Made by a program: the position numbers and the translations under genes. A stretch of DNA of 64,000 nucleotides from Streptomyces sp. ISL-98. GTDB lineage: Bacteria > Actinomycetota > Actinomycetes > Streptomycetales > Streptomycetaceae. A model generated the notes under the pieces. The model searched no databases, had not been told where the DNA came from, and saw only the letters and a program-made list of their open reading frames with translations. Each line of letters starts with the position of its first letter. Within the stretch, counting starts at the first letter, position 1. Shown piece by piece: positions 9,530 through 16,864 of the stretch. The DNA lies in the NCBI RefSeq assembly GCF_018614055.1, contig NZ_JAGGPB010000001.1, positions 321,209 through 385,208 of the forward strand. Direction: 5' to 3'.

Positions 9530-10567
9530 ATGGTCCGCACCATGCCATTCCTCCGCGCACTGATCAGCACCGCGCGCATGATCCGCCACACCCCCGAGCT
9601 CGCCGCCGGCCTTGTCGCCGACGACGAAGTGCTGCTCGACGTCCCCGACGAGCGGCTGGGTCCGACGCTCGTCGCCGCCGCCATCGGCGACTACGGCCCC
9701 GCGGCGAAGCTCCTCGCCACGACCCGCGAGGCCGCCGAGTGGGAGAACCGCGACCGGTACACCACGCGCCTCGCCACCTTCGCGCACAGCCGCCAGGACT
9801 GGCTCGACGACTGGCTCGCCGTCGCCCCGCGCGACCCCGACGCCCTGCTGGTCAAGGCCGAGCTCGCGGTGAGCCGGGCCTGGGCGTCACCGGCCAGGGC
9901 CGAGCGGCTGCGCGAGGTCGGCCCGCTCATCGACGCGGCCGCCGATGGCGCTCCGCGCGACCCGGTGCCGTGGCGCATCGCCCTCGACCATGCGCGCGGT
10001 ACGCATACCTCGCACACCGCCTTCGAGGAGCTGTGGGGGGAGGCGGTGGCGCGTTCCTCGCACCACTACGGCTGCCATGTCTCGGCCCTCCAGTACCTCT
10101 CCGCCCAGTGGTACGGCTCACACCGCGAGTGCTTCGACTTCGCCGAACAGGCCGCGGAGGACGCGCTTCCGGGATCGCTGGTGCAGGCGCTGCCCGTACG
10201 CGCGGCCTTCGCCCACCTGCTGAGCGGTGACAGCACGGTGATCCCGCACGAGCGCGTCGATGCCGCCGCCGACCTCGCGATCGTGCTCTCCGCCGAATAC
10301 GAGGCGGGCGACCCGTGGCCGGCCGAGGTGCGCAATCTCCTGACGTACGTCCTGGTCACGCGGGGGCGCTGGGCCGATGCGCTGGAACAGTTCCGGCTGA
10401 TCGGGCCCTACGCGACGTCGTTCCCCTGGACGTACCTGAGTGACGACGCGCTTGGCCAGTTTCTGGAGTTGCGCGACGGCGCGAGAATCCAGGTCGCCTC
10501 CGCAATGCCTTTGCGGCCTTTGCGCAGGACGGCCCGTCGTATCGGCTCCGACGGCCATTACGCTTGA
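9530..10567 (+). CDS. hypothetical helical-repeat protein
   Basis: A 345-residue soluble protein with no signal peptide or membrane segment. It is mostly helical, with TPR-like spacing of small and aromatic residues (for example YGPAAKLLATTREAAEWENR and DPDALLVKAELAVSRAWASP). The C terminus is basic (PLRPLRRTARRIGSDG). I do not recognise a named family. The start could be this ATG or a second ATG at 9542 (MPFLRALISTARMI); neither has a good ribosome site. The stop lies just before the next gene, which suggests co-expression with the Lon-N-domain gene. Confidence 0.65.
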   Translation: MVRTMPFLRALISTARMIRHTPELAAGLVADDEVLLDVPDERLGPTLVAAAIGDYGPAAKLLATTREAAEWENRDRYTTRLATFAHSRQDWLDDWLAVAPRDPDALLVKAELAVSRAWASPARAERLREVGPLIDAAADGAPRDPVPWRIALDHARGTHTSHTAFEELWGEAVARSSHHYGCHVSALQYLSAQWYGSHRECFDFAEQAAEDALPGSLVQALPVRAAFAHLLSGDSTVIPHERVDAAADLAIVLSAEYEAGDPWPAEVRNLLTYVLVTRGRWADALEQFRLIGPYATSFPWTYLSDDALGQFLELRDGARIQVASAMPLRPLRRTARRIGSDGHYA

Positions 10568-10572
10568 GCGCT

Positions 10573-11367
10573 GTGACCACCGCTCGCCTTCCCCTCTTCC
10601 CGCTGAACTCGGTGCTTTTCCCCGGACTCGTGCTGCCGCTGAACATCTTCGAGGAGCGTTATCGCGCCATGATGCGCGACCTGTCGAAGGCCTCGGAGTC
10701 GGCCGACTCCGCAGACCCGGCCGGCGCCGACGGCTCCTCCGACGCGTCCGCGGACGATCCGCGCCGCTTCGTGGTGGTCGCCATCCGCGACGGCCGCGAG
10801 GTCGCGCCCACCGCCCCCGGCATGCCGGACGCCACGAGCATGACCGAGCGCGGCCCCGCCGCGGGCTTCGGCTCCGACCCCATCCAGGCCTTCCACCGGG
10901 TCGGGTGCATCGCGGACGCGGCGACGATCCGCGAGCTCGAGAACGGCAGTTACGAGGTCCTGGCCACCGGCACGAAGCGGGTGAAGCTGCTCTCGGTCGA
11001 CGCGAGCGGCCCGTACCTCACCGCCGAGGTGGAGGAGCTGCCCGAGGAGCCGGGCGACAGCGCGGGCGCGCTCGCCGAGGGCGTACTGCGGGCCTTCCGC
11101 AGCTACCAGAAGCGGCTCGCGGGGGCGCGGGAGCGCTCGCTGACAACAGGCGCGGAGCTGCCGGACGAGCCGTCCGTGGTGTCGTACCTGGTCGCGGCCG
11201 CGACGGTACTGGACATCCCGGCGAAGCAGCGCCTGCTGCAGGCCCCCGACACGGCGACGCGGCTGCGCGAGGAGCTAAAACTCCTGCGCGCCGAGACGGC
11301 CGTCATCCGCCACCTCCCCTCACTCCCCGCCGTCGAACTGACCCGGGACCCCACCAGCCCCAACTGA
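10573..11367 (+). CDS. Lon N-terminal (LON substrate-binding) domain protein
   Basis: A stand-alone LON-N domain protein of about 264 residues. The opening TTARLPLFPLNSVLFPGLVL and NIFEERYRAMM, then IREL...GSYEVLATGTKRVKLL and the helical C-terminal half, match the substrate-recognition domain of Lon without its ATPase and protease domains. An acidic, alanine/serine-rich insert (about residues 40-65) is typical of the actinobacterial members. I prefer the GTG at 10573; a TTG three codons upstream overlaps the preceding stop. It is likely co-transcribed with the ybaK-like gene 17 bases downstream. A role in protein quality control is inference. Confidence 0.85.
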   Translation: MTTARLPLFPLNSVLFPGLVLPLNIFEERYRAMMRDLSKASESADSADPAGADGSSDASADDPRRFVVVAIRDGREVAPTAPGMPDATSMTERGPAAGFGSDPIQAFHRVGCIADAATIRELENGSYEVLATGTKRVKLLSVDASGPYLTAEVEELPEEPGDSAGALAEGVLRAFRSYQKRLAGARERSLTTGAELPDEPSVVSYLVAAATVLDIPAKQRLLQAPDTATRLREELKLLRAETAVIRHLPSLPAVELTRDPTSPN

Positions 11368-11384
11368 CCGGAGGCAGAGCCCCA

Positions 11385-11879
11385 GTGGCCAAGAAGAAGC
11401 ACCCGTCCGCAGGCACGCCCGCAACGGTCGCGCTGACCGCGACGGGGACGGCGTACACCCTCCACGCGTACGAGCACGACCCGGCGGTCCCGTCGTACGG
11501 CGAGGAGGCCGCCGAGGCCCTGGGCGTCACACCGGACCGCGTCTTCAAGACCCTGGTGGCCGACGTCGACGGCAGTCTCACGGTGGCGGTGGTCCCGGTG
11601 GCGGGCTCGCTGGACCTCAAGGCACTGGCGGCGGCGGTCGGCGGAAAGCGGGCGACGATGGCGGACCCGGCGGCGGCGGAACGCACCACGGGCTACGTCA
11701 GGGGCGGCATCTCCCCGCTGGGCCAGCGCAAGAAGCTCCGTACGGTCCTCGACGCGTCGGCCTCGTCGCACGAGACGGTGTGCATCTCGGCGGGCCGCCG
11801 GGGCCTGGAGGTCGAACTGGCGCCTGCGGACCTGGCAACGCTCACGGAAGCGGTAATCGCCCCGATCGGGCGCGCGTAG
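11385..11879 (+). CDS. ybaK: Cys-tRNA(Pro)/Cys-tRNA(Cys) deacylase, YbaK family
   Basis: YbaK hydrolyses mischarged Cys-tRNA(Pro). The 164-residue product starts at GTG (VAKKKHPSAGTPATVALTAT), 9 bases after GGAGG. Family motifs: YTLHAYEHDP, YGEEAAEALGVTPDRVFKTL (conserved lysine), VAVVPVAGSLDLKALAAAVG and TGYVRGGISPLGQRKKLRTV. It is the last rightward gene before a complex hairpin region and convergent genes. The assignment is firm at family level; the exact substrate is family knowledge. Confidence 0.93.
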   Translation: MAKKKHPSAGTPATVALTATGTAYTLHAYEHDPAVPSYGEEAAEALGVTPDRVFKTLVADVDGSLTVAVVPVAGSLDLKALAAAVGGKRATMADPAAAERTTGYVRGGISPLGQRKKLRTVLDASASSHETVCISAGRRGLEVELAPADLATLTEAVIAPIGRA

Positions 11880-11926
11880 CGTCTCGACGGGGGCGGGTCC
11901 TCGGGCGCGAGGCGGCGTACGAATTC

Positions 11927-12061
11927 TTTCCCCACCCCGCCCGTCCCGCTGTGACACTTTGCGGCTGCCGCCGCCTGGGGGGGGGCTCCGCCCCAGACCC
12001 CGCTCCTCAAGCGTGGGTCTGGGGGCTTGCCCCCAGTTCGGGAAGGGGCGGGGTGGGGAAA
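11927..12061. repeat. long inverted-repeat terminator region; holds dispersed repeat copy B
   Basis: Arms TTTCCCCACCCCGCCCGTCC (11927-11946) and a near complement at 12041-12061 enclose smaller hairpins, including CAGACCC/GGGTCTG and GGGGGCTTGCCCCC. It lies between convergent genes (ybaK end, DUF2567 gene end). Positions 11927-11975 resemble, inverted, the repeat at 1812-1860. Confidence 0.65.
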
Positions 12062-12076
12062 AAGACCCCACCCACG

Positions 12077-12823
12077 TCAAGGCATACGGTCCCCGGCCCC
12101 CGGCCCCGCCCCAGGACCAGGCCCCGCGTCGGGACCAGGCGCACCCGCCGCAGGGCCGGGCGGCGGCCCGTACGCCGGCACCCCCCAATGCGGCGACTCC
12201 GGCTCCGGATCCCGCGCCCCGAACAGCGCCGTAAGCGCCAGATGAACCAGCAGCGCAGCCAGCGGCCACGCCAGCAGCGCACCCTTCGCACCGAGTTCGA
12301 GCGGCGCGTCGAAGGTGACCCCCTCGCCGACCTCCCGCGCATGCGCGACCACGTCGTCCGTAGGGCCGAACCAGACGCCGATACCCCACGCCAGCAGCGA
12401 GCCGAACAGCCCGCCCAGCGCGAGTCCCACCACCAGCGGGATCCCCCCGCGCCGGTTGAACCAGAAGGCCAGGGCCGCACTCACGGCGCCAAAGGCCAGA
12501 GCCAGCAGCGCGAACGTGCTGTCCGCGCCCACCGCCTCCTCACCCTCGGTGTCCTTGAGGAAGACCGCCTTGTCGGTGGAGACCAGCGGAACGTTCGGCG
12601 CCAGCCACAGCCACAGCAGCCCCAGGGCCACACCCATGACCGTCGACGCCAGGACGACCACGGAGGCCCTGACCACCTCCATCGACAGACTGGTGTCGTC
12701 GTCCACAGCGGGATAGGGCGAACCCGCAGGGTCGGAGTGGGCGTGGGAAACGGCCCCGGCGTCGGACTTCTGCCAGGGGTCGTTCGGCGGCTGCCGGTGA
12801 GGCGGCGTCAGAGGAGCAGTCAC
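12077..12823 (-). CDS. DUF2567 family membrane protein
   Basis: A 248-residue protein from a GTG (VTAPLTPPHRQPPNDPW). After a proline-rich cytoplasmic tail it has about four membrane segments: RASVVVLASTVMGVALGLLW, STFALLALAFGAVSAALAFW, IPLVVGLALGGLFGSLLAWG, and LLAWPLAALLVHLALTALF. The C-terminal tail is a Gly/Pro/Ala-rich repeat (GPGPGAGPGAG). The arrangement fits the actinobacterial DUF2567 family. It follows an ABC-2 exporter in the same direction with an 89-base gap and may work with it, though that is inference. Confidence 0.75.
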   Translation of the reverse strand: MTAPLTPPHRQPPNDPWQKSDAGAVSHAHSDPAGSPYPAVDDDTSLSMEVVRASVVVLASTVMGVALGLLWLWLAPNVPLVSTDKAVFLKDTEGEEAVGADSTFALLALAFGAVSAALAFWFNRRGGIPLVVGLALGGLFGSLLAWGIGVWFGPTDDVVAHAREVGEGVTFDAPLELGAKGALLAWPLAALLVHLALTALFGARDPEPESPHWGVPAYGPPPGPAAGAPGPDAGPGPGAGPGAGDRMP

Positions 12824-12912
12824 CCTGCCATCGTGCCAGGCCCACCCGCCCCACGCCTCACCGGACTGCTGCCGGGCCTGCGCCGGACCGCCGGCGGACC
12901 TGCACCGGGCCC

Positions 12913-13794
12913 CTAGCGGACCGCGGCCCGCCGGTACGCCCACGTGGCGACGGCCAGCGAGACGACGCCGACGGCAGCGCAGACAGCAAGGTTGAGCGCG
13001 ACGGCGAGCCAGTCCGGCTGCGCGTCGAAGGTCCTGGCGAAGGCCTCGACTCCGTACGTCGACGGCAGCAGATCACGCACGTACGAAATCGGCCCGGGCA
13101 GCCGCTCCGCCGGCAGCACGCCCAGCAGCAGCGCAGCGGACATCCCCAACTGGCCGAGCAAGGTTGCCAGTTCCTGCCGGGGCGCGAGCAGCCCGAGTGC
13201 CGCTCCGAGCCCCGCGAGCGCGGCCCCGGCCAGCGGGATCACCGCGAGCAGGACCCACAGATGTGTGAGCGGCAGCTGGAAGAGGGTGCAGCCGATGACG
13301 GCCGTGACGAATGTGCCGGGCACGGTGAAGGAGGCGTAGGCGGCAGCCGCGCCCAGCACCACCGCGGCGGGCGGGACCGGCAGGGTGGCGTAGTGGTCGA
13401 GCCCGCCGCTCGACCGCATCTGCCCGAAGTACTGGGCGAGCAGATTCAGCGCGACGAAGGCCACGACAAGCACGCTCGACCCGGCGACGACCGCCCGCGC
13501 CTCGCCGCCCCCGTCGACGACTCCGCGCATCAGAACCATGATCCCGACGGACTGGAAGGTCGCCACGAAGAGCAGCGGGATACGAGCCACCCGCGCCCGG
13601 GACAACTGCGCCCGGTAGACGGCGGCGAGCGACGGCAGCAGCCGGGCACGCGGAGCGAGAGGCCCGGGCCCCTCGCAAGCACCAGCCACGGGAACGGGTC
13701 CCGTACCGGTGGCGGTACTGCCACCCATACCGGCACCAGCACCGGTCACAGACCAGGGCGCCGCCCCGCCACGCACCTTGGGCACGTCACTCAC
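12913..13794 (-). CDS. ABC-2 type transporter permease
   Basis: A 293-residue integral membrane protein with about six helices, including ARIPLLFVATFQSVGIMVLM, VAGSSVLVVAFVALNLLAQY, GAAAAYASFTVPGTFVTAVIG, LWVLLAVIPLAGAALAGLGA and LAVALNLAVCAAVGVVSLAV. It is the membrane half of an ABC-2 exporter; its partner ATPase gene lies immediately upstream. I chose the GTG at 13794, which has AAGG seven bases upstream; another GTG at 13800 overlaps the ATPase stop. The substrate (drug, lipid or polymer) cannot be told from sequence. Confidence 0.88.
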   Translation of the reverse strand: MSDVPKVRGGAAPWSVTGAGAGMGGSTATGTGPVPVAGACEGPGPLAPRARLLPSLAAVYRAQLSRARVARIPLLFVATFQSVGIMVLMRGVVDGGGEARAVVAGSSVLVVAFVALNLLAQYFGQMRSSGGLDHYATLPVPPAAVVLGAAAAYASFTVPGTFVTAVIGCTLFQLPLTHLWVLLAVIPLAGAALAGLGAALGLLAPRQELATLLGQLGMSAALLLGVLPAERLPGPISYVRDLLPSTYGVEAFARTFDAQPDWLAVALNLAVCAAVGVVSLAVATWAYRRAAVR

Positions 13795-13796
13795 AC

Positions 13797-14819
13797 TCAC
13801 GCCTTGACCAGCCCCTTCGTACCCTTCGCGCTGCCGCCGAGCGCCAGATAGACGTCTTCGAGACTCGGTGTCGCCAGCGTGAAGTCGTCGAGCGCCGCGA
13901 ACGCCGCGCCGCCCGTCACGGCGGCCACGGCCGCCCGAGCCTCGTCGGGGGCGAGCCGGAGCACCCAGCGCCGCCCCGACTCCTGCGCGGACTCCCGCAG
14001 CGCGGCGACCTCGGGCACGTCCAGCGGCGCCCGCTCCCGCCACAGAAGGTCGAGCCGCACCTCACCGGCGACGTGCGCCTTGAGCCCGGAGGGGCTGTCG
14101 CACGCTATGACCTTGCCGCGCTCCAGCACCGCGACCCGGTCCAGCACGGTCTCGGCCTCGATGACGTTGTGCGTGACGAGCAGCACGGTCGCGCCGTTTT
14201 CCGCCCGCCGCCGGTCGACCGCGGCCCAGACAGCGCGCCGCGCGACGGGGTCCATGCCGGTCGTGGGCTCGTCCAGTACGAGTACGGGCCGCTCCCCCAC
14301 CAGCACGGCGGCGAAACAGGCGAGCCGCCGCTGCCCGCCGGACAGCTTCTTCAGCGGACGCCCGGCGATCTCGGTCAGCCCGAGCTCTTCGAGTACGTCG
14401 TCGCGCTCGGCCCTCGCCGCCTTCGCGGTGAGCCCGCGCAGCCGTCCCGTCGTCTCTGCGGCAAGTGAGACGGTCAGCTCGTCGAGCGCGGTGGATTCCT
14501 GCCCGAGGTACGCGACGAGCCGCGAGGCCCGTTCGGGATGCCGCACCAGATCGTGGCCGAGGAGCTCGACGCTTCCGGAATCCGGCCGCATGAGCCCGGT
14601 CAGCTGGCGTACGAGGGTGGACTTGCCGGCGCCGTTGGGCCCCAGCAGTCCGAAGATCTCGCCGCGCCGTACGTCGAGGGAGATCTCGTCGGTGGCGCGC
14701 ACAGCGGGGGTGCCGGGCGTTCCGCGGCGGCCCCGGGCGGCGGGATACGTCTTGACCAGCTCACGCACGGCACAGACGACTCCCGTGCCGCGTCCCGCCT
14801 GTGCTGTGCCCGTACTCAC
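13797..14819 (-). CDS. ABC transporter ATP-binding protein (drug-exporter type)
   Basis: A 340-residue ATPase with all nucleotide-binding motifs: Walker A GPNGAGKSTLVRQ, Q-loop YLGQESTALDE, signature LSGGQRRLACFA, Walker B PVLVLDEPTTGMD and switch histidine LLVTHNV. About 90 C-terminal residues (LDLLWRERAPLDVPEVAAL onward) form the accessory domain common in DrrA-like exporters. It starts at GTG (VSTGTAQAGRG) and is nearly fused to its permease gene by overlap. It likely couples ATP hydrolysis to export through the product of 12913-13794. Confidence 0.93.
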   Translation of the reverse strand: MSTGTAQAGRGTGVVCAVRELVKTYPAARGRRGTPGTPAVRATDEISLDVRRGEIFGLLGPNGAGKSTLVRQLTGLMRPDSGSVELLGHDLVRHPERASRLVAYLGQESTALDELTVSLAAETTGRLRGLTAKAARAERDDVLEELGLTEIAGRPLKKLSGGQRRLACFAAVLVGERPVLVLDEPTTGMDPVARRAVWAAVDRRRAENGATVLLVTHNVIEAETVLDRVAVLERGKVIACDSPSGLKAHVAGEVRLDLLWRERAPLDVPEVAALRESAQESGRRWVLRLAPDEARAAVAAVTGGAAFAALDDFTLATPSLEDVYLALGGSAKGTKGLVKA

Positions 14820-14916
14820 GAGGGACGAGCCTACGGGGTTCCGGACCCCGCACCGTCCCCGGGGCCGCTTCCCCCACCGCCGCGCGCGTCCTGCCCCGCA
14901 CCGTCCCCGGGACGGG

Positions 14917-16284
14917 CTACTCCCCCGCCGTCACATGCTCCGCCGCTGCCCGCACATCGATCTCGCGCCAGAATCCCGCCCTGATCGCGTACCGGTCGTG
15001 CTCGTCGATCTGGTCGTCCTTGTGCGCCAGCAGCCCGAACCGGGCGGCGTACCGGAGCAGTTCGCCGTCGATACGGTGCGGGATACGCGGGTACATCGTC
15101 GAGAGCTTCTGCGTGTGGCCCGGGTCCGGCAGCCGTTCCATCCAGCGCCGGGCGAAGACCTGGCCGACCTCGAACGGGTCACCGCCGACCGTGGTGATGT
15201 CCTCCTCGCGGTCGGCCCAGCGCTGCTCCGCGCTGGTCAGCTGGGCCAGGGTGGGCAGCGAGGCGGTCTCGGCCGGTTCGCCGAGCGTGCTGCTGCCGCC
15301 CGGGCGTTCGGCCCAGCCCTTGTCGGAGGACCAGCGCAGCGTCGCCCCGGCCGCGCTGGTCGCCGCCGTGCCGCTCGGATGCTGCGCCGCCTGCGTGCCG
15401 GGTCCGCGCAGGCTCGCGAGGTCCTTCGGGGTGGGTACGCCTTTGGGGCCCTGCCCACTGTGCGTCTCCGCGGACCCGTTGTCGCCGGAGGCGGAGGCCT
15501 CGGCCGGGGCGGAGCCGGGGCCGGATCCGTCTACGGAAGGGGTGTCGCCCTGGGCGCCCGCCGACGACCCGTTCCTCGCGGCCGCCGCCTCGGCTTCGGC
15601 GTGCGCCTGCGCGTGTGCTTGCGCCTGCGCCGCCCGCTCCGCCGACGCGGCGAGCGCCGACTCGGGCAGCGGGGCCGACAGAATCGCGGCGATTTCCGGC
15701 CGCGGCGCCGGAGGCGGGGCGCAGATCCCGGTGAGGTCCTTCGCGCGTACGGCCTTGGTGATCCACGCCCGGTCCAGGACGCGGCGCTCGTCGGCCTCGG
15801 CGACCAGGTCCTCGGACTGGTTGTAGTCGCCGTCCGCCGCCTGCACGGCCCACAGGTGCACCGCTACGCCGTGCTCCTTGGCGGACATCAGTCCCGGTAG
15901 CAGATCCCCGTCCCCGGTCACCAGGACGATGTCGGAGCAGGCGCGATTTCTGGCCAGTTCGGTCAGCTCCGCGTGCATCGCGGCGTCGACGCCCTTCTGC
16001 GCCCAGCGCCCGTCGCTGCGGGTCAGAGCACCCAGCCGGACCGTCACGCGCGGCATGACCCTGAGCCGCCGGTGCTCGGGCTGCGGCACGCGGTCGGGGG
16101 CGCCGTCGAACCAGTAGATGCGGAGCAGCGGTTGTTCCGTATCGGCTTCTGCCCGCTCTCGCAGGCCCTGGATCAGGGCTGCGTGATCGACGGTGATGCG
16201 GGAACGGGCCGGTTCTCCGGCGAGCAGGCTCGCGGCGGCGCCCAGCAGATATCCGGCGTCCACCAGGACGACGCAGCGGTCCAC
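14917..16284 (-). CDS. NYN (PIN-like) domain protein with long linker and C-terminal domain
   Basis: A 455-residue protein. The N-terminal 170 residues are a NYN/PIN-like nuclease domain: CVVLVDAGYLLGAA (first acidic residue), KGVDAAMHAELTELA and DIVLVTGDGDLLPG supply the conserved aspartates for metal-dependent RNA cleavage. A low-complexity Ala/Gln/Ser/Gly linker (about 220-300) joins a C-terminal domain rich in aromatic and charged residues (VGQVFARRWMERLPD, HRIDGELLRYAARFGLL). I prefer the GTG at 16284 because AGAGGG lies 8 bases upstream; a GTG three codons earlier is too close. RNase activity is family inference. Confidence 0.82.
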   Translation of the reverse strand: MDRCVVLVDAGYLLGAAASLLAGEPARSRITVDHAALIQGLRERAEADTEQPLLRIYWFDGAPDRVPQPEHRRLRVMPRVTVRLGALTRSDGRWAQKGVDAAMHAELTELARNRACSDIVLVTGDGDLLPGLMSAKEHGVAVHLWAVQAADGDYNQSEDLVAEADERRVLDRAWITKAVRAKDLTGICAPPPAPRPEIAAILSAPLPESALAASAERAAQAQAHAQAHAEAEAAAARNGSSAGAQGDTPSVDGSGPGSAPAEASASGDNGSAETHSGQGPKGVPTPKDLASLRGPGTQAAQHPSGTAATSAAGATLRWSSDKGWAERPGGSSTLGEPAETASLPTLAQLTSAEQRWADREEDITTVGGDPFEVGQVFARRWMERLPDPGHTQKLSTMYPRIPHRIDGELLRYAARFGLLAHKDDQIDEHDRYAIRAGFWREIDVRAAAEHVTAGE

Positions 16285-16335
16285 GCGTTCCACCCTCTTT
16301 CGGGAACCTCGGGATCGGAAGGTATTTCAGGAGGC

Positions 16336-16400
16336 GTTTCGGGCTTCAGTTTCGCGGTTCGGTTTCGCGGTTCAGTTTCGGGCTTCGGATTCAGGCTTCC
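16336..16400. repeat. five tandem 13-bp repeats upstream of the NYN-domain gene
   Basis: Five adjacent 13-base units with consensus GTTTCGSGSTTCR occupy 16336-16348, 16349-16361, 16362-16374, 16375-16387 and 16388-16400; the last is most diverged (GATTCAGGCTTCC). The array is in the 298-base divergent spacer between the NYN-domain gene and the 59-residue gene, 52 bases upstream of the former. Nothing else recognisable is in that spacer. Confidence 0.85.
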
Positions 16401-16582
16401 TTCGAGTCTGCCCGACTACGTGAGGGTTAACGGCCGGAACTCGATCATCGGCGTGGCGGATGCCGAAGTTGCTTCACAGCGGCCTCAATTACGCACGGTA
16501 ATGATCCAAAATGCGCGGTTTGTCGGTCTGTGTGAGTCTGGTCCCGGCCCTGGCCCCTAGACCCCACACAGGAGGCAGCACC

Positions 16583-16762
16583 ATGGCCAAGAACAAGAAT
16601 CGCAAGGGCGGCGCCCAGCAGGAGCGCGCCTCGGCGGCGGAGCGTGGAGCAGAGCAGGCGAAGGACCGTGCCTACGAATCCCAGGCCCAGCCGCAGACGC
16701 AGGCGCAGGGCAGTCCCGCCGATGTTGCCCGTAAGCACCAGCGGCGCTTTGGCCACAACTGA
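16583..16762 (+). CDS. 59-residue hydrophilic protein of unknown function
   Basis: A small, highly charged protein, MAKNKNRKGGAQQERASAAE at the start and ending KHQRRFGHN. ACAGGAGGCAGCACC gives a strong ribosome site 7 bases before the ATG, and a terminator hairpin follows. Composition is Lys/Arg/Gln/Ala rich and probably disordered. Similar small proteins occur at this locus in other streptomycetes, from memory. No function is known; an RNA- or DNA-binding role is only suggested by charge. The strong ribosome site and terminator support a real gene. Confidence 0.75.
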   Translation: MAKNKNRKGGAQQERASAAERGAEQAKDRAYESQAQPQTQAQGSPADVARKHQRRFGHN

Positions 16763-16800
16763 TCACGCCGCGCACAGCACCAGAGGTACAGCGCAAAAGA

Positions 16801-16832
16801 AGGGGCGCACCCGTGACGACGGGGGCGCCCCT
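16801..16832. terminator. hairpin between the 59-residue gene and dnaE
   Basis: Arms AGGGGCGCACCCGT and ACGGGGGCGCCCCT (one mismatch) surround a GACG loop. It sits 38 bases after the small gene and 32 bases beyond the convergent dnaE stop. Confidence 0.75.
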
Positions 16833-16864
16833 CAGTGGTTGTCCGGCTCTTTTCCCTGTGCCCG

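Noticed and set aside
16336..16400. CRISPR array
   Set aside because: Repeats are 13 bp and directly adjoining, with no spacers and no cas genes.
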